Below, piece after piece: positions 58,263-64,000 of a stretch of DNA of 64,000 nucleotides. The translations under genes were made by a program, and so were the position numbers. The stretch spans positions 6,120,501-6,184,500 of the forward strand of contig OZ005619.1 in the NCBI GenBank assembly GCA_963930655.1, given 5' to 3'. The DNA is from Myrica gale (lineage: Eukaryota; Streptophyta; Magnoliopsida; Fagales; Myricaceae). Every line of letters starts with the position of its first letter. Position 1 is the stretch's first letter. The notes beneath the pieces were generated by a model. That model saw only the letters and a program-made list of their open reading frames with translations. It searched no databases and was not told the DNA's origin.

Positions 58263-60864
58263 TCATTCTTTAGGACAAGGACCTGGATCAATACGATAGT
58301 GGCTAAGGAACTCTGTCCAAGATTGGTTGAACCATTGAACCCAATTGATGACGCTGGGGCGCAAATATCTTTCCTTGTCAATAAAGATGTCGCAAGTCTG
58401 ATTGATATCCTCAGCTACCCTTCGAATGGTACTACCTAAACCTTCTGTAGACTTAGTCAATTCTTTCTTTTCTTTTCTTTTCTTTTGCTTTGAAGGTGTT
58501 AGCCTAAGGTTGCTCCTTGAGCTATCTAACTCGATTTTGATGATAACAAATGACAAAATAGATTTGGAGTATTTTTAAAATACGTGGATGTCAATCCACA
58601 ATTCAAACTAGAGTATTCAATTCTCTCTTAAGTTCATTAAGTGCTATAATTGTATTAAACACGTTGGCATGCACTTAAATTATTATATCTTTCATTGTAA
58701 GAGTTTTCATGTTGAAATGGAAAGGATTGCACATCTTTAAAGCACTGAAAACCTTCTTCAGCCTAGATGGTGTCGACACATGATGAAGAAAGTGTCGACA
58801 TATGCCACAGGCACCTGCGAGTCAGTTCCAGACTTGAATAAGGTGTTGACACATGTCTCGGGAAACCAAAATTTTTAAAAGATGACTCAGCGGGTATATT
58901 GAGATGGAGTGGCACTTATGACACCTTTCCAACATTCTAAAAAGGCCCTTGGGATCCCTTAAGACTGAAGAGCTATAAAGACAACATTATGGAGAGAGAA
59001 AAAGCATCTCTTGCATCATCAATGTTGACCTAGCCTCCAAAAGAGAGAGAAAAGTGCAAAAGAAGAAAGCTTCACATTTTCTAACAAATCTAACGTTGAC
59101 ACTTGCTATTCTTGCTGCCATCATTCTTTGATCTTGTCTTCTAGCCCTTTATTAAGCCTTCTATTTGCTTATATAGCTTTTAGACCTAGTTTTTTTTATC
59201 ATTTCTTTCATTCAAACCTTTGAAAAACCTATAAGTGTGGGATGCACTTGGGCCTATCCGTGAGGATAGAAGAAATCTTATTGGATTTGAGATTTATTGT
59301 ATGAGTTGAAGAGTGAGCTCGGAAAAAATCTTGTAACGGTTACTTAGCACCCGTAAGCTAAGTTGTGAACGCTATTGGATTATAGTAGAGAAGCCCAAGG
59401 AAGGCAATAGCCTTGAGGGTGGATGTAGGCAAGTCTTGGCCGAACCGCCTAAAAATTGAGGTGTTATCCTCCTCATTATCTCTCTTCCATTATTGCTATC
59501 ATTTATTGTTCTTCAATTATTATCGTTTTAAATATTTTCAGATCTGTGATTTTAGCTGAAAAAAGTCTAATATTTTATGCAAACCCAATTCACCCCCTTT
59601 GTGGGTTGTTATTTAGATGCACAAAAGGTATCCCTCCACTTCTACATTATCTCTCTGCAGATCGTCATATTGTTGTTGTAGCTGGAATGGAGCGTACCTC
59701 ATGCTGACATAAATCAAAACCTATGCTATGTGAAGTCAGAAGGGCTTTAATCTCATCAAACCTTGTCTTCATATTCGTAGTCATAGAAGGCATTTGATCC
59801 TTCAAATCTAAGATAGAGGCTTCCATAAGGGCAAGCCGAGTCTCATGTGAACTGGAAGGAACAAAATGTGAAGTGGATGTATGCCCTGCAGCAGGAGTGT
59901 GTGGAGTATGAGGAGTAGGTACATCTGGAACTCCACTATTTGAACCAATCTCTACCACAACTTCTTCCTCTAGATTCACTTCCTTTTCCTGAACATTTAG
60001 GGACAGAGTTGCCACTCCTTTCTTCACCCATTTGCCTTCCTCATTCTGAATGAAACCCATGAGCCTCAGTGTCTTTTGATTACACTACTTTGAGGCTTTA
60101 GGTTTCTCCATGTCTTACCCATTACTATCATCCTCAAATAACTGAAAAATCTGAGTGGAAAGCATCCCATAAGACAATCCTTGCTTTCTCTTCTCAAAGG
60201 CCACCATCATGTGATTCAAGAGCAGATGGCCAAGATTCATTTGGTGCCATGTAATCAAACAGCACATCACAAAAAATCAAGGAATGTAACATACTCAAAT
60301 TTCCCCGTCCTAGGGAGTATGATGTTACAAACCATATGGTGGAATAGTCATCAGTGAATTTTCAGATCACTGAAATCTGGCCTCACTATGTCATCCAAAC
60401 TAGAGTCGTCTAAAACAACCCAAAGAATCTCAATGGGCTCAATATTAGACAAACCCGCCCAAGTATATGATTCAAGGAATTTCACCCTAGAGTTGGGGAA
60501 AAGGGTCGTAACATTCAATGAAGAGACTGATAAGTCCAAATCTTTGCCTTTTGCAAGACTCGAGGCATCCTCATTGACTGTAAAGGAAAAGTTGGCAAAG
60601 TATTGCTTTACCAAATACGGAAATGAATCACACTTCAACCCAACAAAGTTTTACCACTCCTGATAGTCAAACATATCTTGGAAATCAAATTCATTACTGT
60701 AAATCAAGGTAACAACACCCAACGACTAGAAATTAACTTGTGATGTCGAAAATCCTGATTGAACCGCTATTGATGAATCCTAGTTTGAAAACTAGGAATT
60801 TGAGGGTTGTTAACGGTTCCTCATCCATTCGGACTTTCTTCCTCAGACTTGAAGATTCACCCAT
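58263..60864 (-). pseudogene. Sirevirus-like accessory (env-like) ORF, split by an inserted LTR
   Basis: A start MGESSSLRKKVRMDEEP lies at 60864. Pieces in changing frames follow: LVFKLGFINSGSIRIFDIT, then the block 60351-60640 (ESYTWAGLSNIEPIEILWVVLDDSSLDDIV), then 59665-60060 (Pro/Thr/Ser-rich, PTPHTPHTPAAGHTSTSH, then a coiled-coil-like SILDLKDQMPSMTTNMKTRFDEIKALL). Past the inserted LTR comes 58263-58490 (EDINQTCDIFIDKERYLRPSVINWVQWFNQSW). The order pol, accessory ORF, 3' LTR fits Sireviruses, some of which carry an env-like gene here. Stops and frameshifts make it inactive. A diverged copy lies at 4186-5182. Confidence 0.65.
58497..59623 (+). mobile_element. Solo LTR of the Sirevirus-like family, plus strand
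   Basis: It starts TGTTAGCCTAAGG at 58497 and ends near 59623 (TTAGATGCACA). The flanking 5-mers GAAGG (58492-58496) and AAAGG (59624-59628) differ at one base. It contains the palindromes GTGTCGACACA (58770) and GTGTCGACA (58792), and the complements of the GGTGGTTCGG and CCTACGTCCA landmarks near 59430-59450. It is opposite in orientation to its host element and splits the accessory ORF. Confidence 0.85.
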
Positions 60865-61077
60865 GTCAAAAACTCTCTTGCATCTGCCGTTGGAAATCTT
60901 GGAAGAGGTGTCTAGGGTTTTCTGTGTTGGAGTGAGAATGGAAAGTGAGAGGAGAAGGGAATTTCAGTGGAGGTTCGATGAGAGTGAGAGGGGAGGTGCC
61001 GCTTGAGAGAATAGGTCACGTGAGGCTTTGTAAATGAGTGAGAACTCTTTCTAGGGCTAAGAGAGCTTAAGTAAATA

Positions 61078-61390
61078 AGGTGTCGACTCATTAGCCATGA
61101 AAGAATTTAATTTAACCAAGTGAAGCGTCGCTGAAAAAAGACTGTCCAACAGAAATATGTGTCGACACATTGTGAAGTATGTGTCGACACATTGCATATG
61201 CACAGGACTATGTGTCGACACGTAGTGAAAAAGGTGTCGACACTTCCTAAACAGACTTCTCAAGCAACAACCAATGTATTGACACATGGTTGAATAGCGT
61301 CGACACATTCATATTCTAGAGAAAACGGTCAAGCAAGTCCAAAAATGTCGACACTTGTGAACACAAGTGTTGACACATGATATGCAAATG
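61078..61390. repeat. TGTGTCGACACA palindrome array between pol and accessory ORF
   Basis: Perfect or near-perfect copies lie at 61158-61169, 61180-61191, 61211-61221 and 61233-61243. One-off variants are near 61081, 61276, 61296, 61345 and 61368. Spacing is 20-40 bp. It is the same motif as in the LTRs of this family. Confidence 0.85.
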
Positions 61391-61520
61391 TGTATAACAT
61401 GATTCTTTCATGGAAAAAATGTATGATGCAACCAAGATAAGCATAATCAACATATTAAATCATCAACAATTTTCCAAACATCACACGAATGACACAATGA
61501 GCAATTCCTGTGAAAAAATA

Positions 61521-62820
61521 TCATTCGGAGGGAAAATGCATACCGTTCTCTTGTGAAGTGAAGCAAAAATGATCTGTGCTTACAAACTCAAGTATTATAC
61601 CGTCATTCTGAGCATGATCGTAAATAAAATGATGTTGAATCTCTATATGTTTAGTCCTAGAGTGTTGAATTGGATTTTTAGAAAGATTTATGGCACTTGT
61701 GTTATCACACTTAATTGGGATAAGAAAGTATTGAAGATTAAAATCTTTCAATTGTTGTTTCATCCATAAATATCTATGTACAACAGTTGCCAACAACAAC
61801 ATACTAGACCTTTGTGGTTGATAAAGCAACAAAATTTTATTTCTTACAAAACCATAACACAAGAGTTGGGCCAAGAAACTGGCACACACCACTAGTACTT
61901 TTTTTTATCAATTATACAACCGGCATAGTCAGCATCCGAGTATTCTTGCAAATTAAATTCAATATTGTTTTGAGAAAATAGACCAAGATTTTCTGTTCCA
62001 ACAAGATAACGAAATATTCTCTTAATCGCAAGGAGATAAGACTCCTAAGGGAAAGACTAAAATCTCGCACACATGCACACAATGAACATAGTGTCTGGTC
62101 TACTTGTAGTAAGGTAAAGTAAAGAGCCAATTATACCTCGATACTTTGTTTGGTCAAAGTCTTTACGTTTTTAATCCTTTTTCATTCGATCAATAAGCAA
62201 CTGATTATCCTTTTCCTTAGTAAAGAGATTGGTATCAATCATACCTCGAGTAAATCAACATTCAATAAAGAAGGAACTTAACCTTTCATACCATGCTCGA
62301 TGTGCTTGTTTTAACCCATAAAGTGCTTTATTGGGCTTGAACACAAGGTGGGGTAGTTTCATATCTTGGAATCTTGGAGATTGCTCTACATAAACTTCCT
62401 CAAAAAGAAAACTATTGAGAAATGCACATTTGACATCCATTTCAAATAATTTAAAGTCTTTAAAACATGCAGAGGCAAACAACATGTTAATAGATTCTAA
62501 TCTAGCAACAGGTGCAAACGTTTCATCAAAATCAATGTCATCTTCTTGATTATAAGCTTGGGCTACCAACCTTGCCTTGTCCCTTACCACAACCAAAGAT
62601 TCATCCATATTGTTTTGATAAACCTATCTAGTATCAATAACTGGATTATCCACGAGTCTAGGAATTAGATACCATATTTAGTTTTTCTCAAACTGATTTA
62701 GCTCATCCTCCAAAGCATGGATCCAACTTTCATCATCTTTAGCCTAAAAAATATTCTTTGGTTCAATTTAAGAAAGTAAGGCAAAATTACTAGTTTGATT
62801 TAAAGAAGAGCGAGTTCTTA
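61521..62820 (-). pseudogene. Ty1/copia (Sirevirus-like) pol: reverse transcriptase and RNase H, decayed
   Basis: Minus-strand order is as follows. The end of the integrase-RT linker (ESWIHALEDELNQFEKN) is at 62680-62760. RT follows at 62255-62608 (KARLVAQAYNQEDDIDFDETFAPVARLE, then MDVKCAFLNSFL, then KALYGLKQAHRAWYERL). A gap lies where the YVDD-type catalytic region should be. A later block at 61912-62130 matches the SRPD..F.V..CARFQ-type region. RNase H is at 61521-61892, with CDNTSAINLSKNPIQHSRTKHIEI. Stops and frameshifts occur throughout. The family copies element RNA to DNA; this copy cannot. Confidence 0.88.
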
Positions 62821-62937
62821 CACATTTTTCCACATTACCATTGACTTGATCAATGAGATGATTCTTGACGAACTTCCAAGCCTTTGTAAATCATTGTTGC
62901 TTTGAGATGCTTCTTCAAGTTATTGTACATCTAGCTC

Positions 62938-63597
62938 TTATGTATGAGAAAATTCCTTTTCTTTGCTTGTCGTCGGTTTCTCATCTTCATCTCCTTTCAC
63001 TTGATTCATCTCATGCGTCATGAGAGATCCAATGAACTCATCCAGAGATAACTTAGTTAAAGATTTGACATCTTGGATAGCTATGAATTTTGGTTCCCAA
63101 GGTTTAGGAGGACGCCTGAGAATCTTTTTCACCATTTCAACATTAGAATATTCATTCCTAAGAGATTCTAAGCCTATTTGTAATGTCAGTAAATCGAGTG
63201 AACATAGAAGCAATTGATTCATCAGATTTCATATTAAATAGCTCATAAGTATGAACTAGCATGCCGATCTTGCTTTCCATGACTTGATTCGTATTCTCAT
63301 GTGAAAATAAAAAAAAAATCACATTTATTGAGCACAATATAAAACATTCATAGATTTTAAATTTAAGGACATAAGTTTGAGATTAGCTTCATCTTAATCC
63401 CTTTCCTCTTTGAACTTGCCTTCCTTGTCTCTAGGAAATTTAGGACAATTAGAGATAACTCTCCAGAGTTCATAATCCATCACTTGGATATAAATCACCA
63501 TCCTTGCTTTCCAGTGGTTGTAGCAAGTTTCATTGAACAAAGGAGGATGGTTGGTGCATTGACCTTCAGCCAACGAAGAGCTAACAAGGGTTATCAT
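62938..63597 (-). pseudogene. Ty1/copia gag remnant
   Basis: Two in-order pieces can be read. 63394-63597 contains HPPLFNETCYNHWKARMVIYIQVMDYELW, the conserved start of copia gag. 62938-63222 contains RNEYSNVEMVKKILRRPPKPWEPKFIAIQDVKSLTKLSLDEFIGSLMTHE, the UBN2-like middle part. The zinc knuckle, protease and most of integrase expected between here and the RT at 62820 are absent, so an internal deletion has removed roughly half of the polyprotein. The element is non-autonomous. Confidence 0.85.
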
Positions 63598-63618
63598 TAG
63601 TAAGGATATTAAACCTCA

Positions 63619-63630
63619 GCTCCGATACGA
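63619..63630 (-). promoter_or_regulatory. Primer-binding site (initiator Met tRNA), degenerate
   Basis: The minus strand reads TCGTATCGGAGC two bases inside the LTR, differing at two positions from TGGTATCAGAGC. This is consistent with a Sirevirus-type site. Confidence 0.7.
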
Positions 63631-63632
63631 AT

Positions 63633-64000
63633 TGTATGTCTAAATAACACCCAATGGGGGGTGAATTGGGTTTGAAATAAAATATGAAACTTTTTCAATA
63701 AAATAAATAATAGCAATAAAGGAAAAGAGTAACGGAAGAGAGATAACACCAAGATTTTTAGGTGGCCCAGCCAAGACTTGCCTACGTCCACCCCTAAGGC
63801 AATTTCCTACATTTGCCTTTCTCCACTATAATACAATACTAGTCATAACTTAGCTTCTGGGTGCTAAGTAACCGTTACAAAAGTTTTTCTGCTCTCATGC
63901 TTCAACTCATACAACAAATCTTACAACCAATGAGATTTCTTCAATCCTCACTAGTAGGCCCAAATGTAGCCCACACTTCAATATTTTTCAAGGTTGTGTG
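63633..64000 (-). mobile_element. 5' LTR of Sirevirus-like element, cut by window end
   Basis: The LTR end (minus-strand ...GACATACA) is at 63633 beside the primer-binding site. The sequence matches 51179-51560 and 1-400, including AGGTGGCCCAGCC and CCTACGTCCACC near 63760-63800. The rest lies beyond the window. Confidence 0.88.

Overview
This window looks like nuclear DNA of a dicot-type flowering plant with a repeat-rich genome. It is AT-rich, full of short non-coding stretches, and built almost wholly from nested plant transposable elements: Ty3/gypsy LTRs, a Sirevirus-like Ty1/copia element, a TRIM, CACTA (En/Spm), MULE and hAT DNA transposons, and a polyadenylated retroposon. I see no bacterial-type operons, no CRISPR array, and no rRNA or tRNA gene. 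The species cannot be named from the sequence.

Layout from left to right. 1-5280: a minus-strand Sirevirus-like LTR with its 3' internal region, holding a nested gypsy-like LTR that itself holds a MULE foldback element. 5280-11953: another minus-strand gypsy LTR, an Athila-like RT/RNase H fragment, a 2.9-kb solo LTR (7922-10819, target duplication TTATG) and decayed gag-pol. 11954-19200: a gypsy element with a 5.26-kb 5' LTR, only 1.45 kb of decayed interior, and a 3' LTR cut off after 540 bp. 19201-24430: an inverted relative of that LTR, then a second copy of the LTR found near the left end. 24800-25430: remnant of a second CACTA family. 25823-36273: a small TRIM split by a 10,050-bp CACTA element (26128-36177) that has perfect 16-bp ends and a TGA target duplication. 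The CACTA element carries decayed TNP2 and TNPA/Ptta-type genes plus a third decayed ORF resembling plant 'putative transposon protein' sequences.

36405-50700 holds the only candidate host locus: a segmental duplication with one open gene for a small secreted protein of unknown function (48182-48700, minus) and a broken paralogue (38031-38534). The broken copy has been hit by a CACTA MITE, an hAT element and a GC-rich retroposon. Between the copies lie a gypsy-type LTR (about 41650-44722) and an internally deleted CACTA (44850-46640). 51179-64000 is a minus-strand Sirevirus-like element running off the right edge. Its 3' LTR is interrupted by a 1.36-kb MULE and a 3.9-kb solo gypsy LTR (53617-57508, target duplication ATTAT), and its accessory ORF by a plus-strand solo LTR of its own family.

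The most interesting patterns are these. Several unrelated families each carry arrays of short palindromes built on the same TCGA core (GTCGAC, CTCGAG, ATCGAT, TTCGAA). The long gypsy LTRs share a possible spliced mini-exon and an inverted TGAGTC/GACTCA motif. I found no convincing new multi-gene system; these repeat-level patterns and the secreted-protein pair are the best leads.
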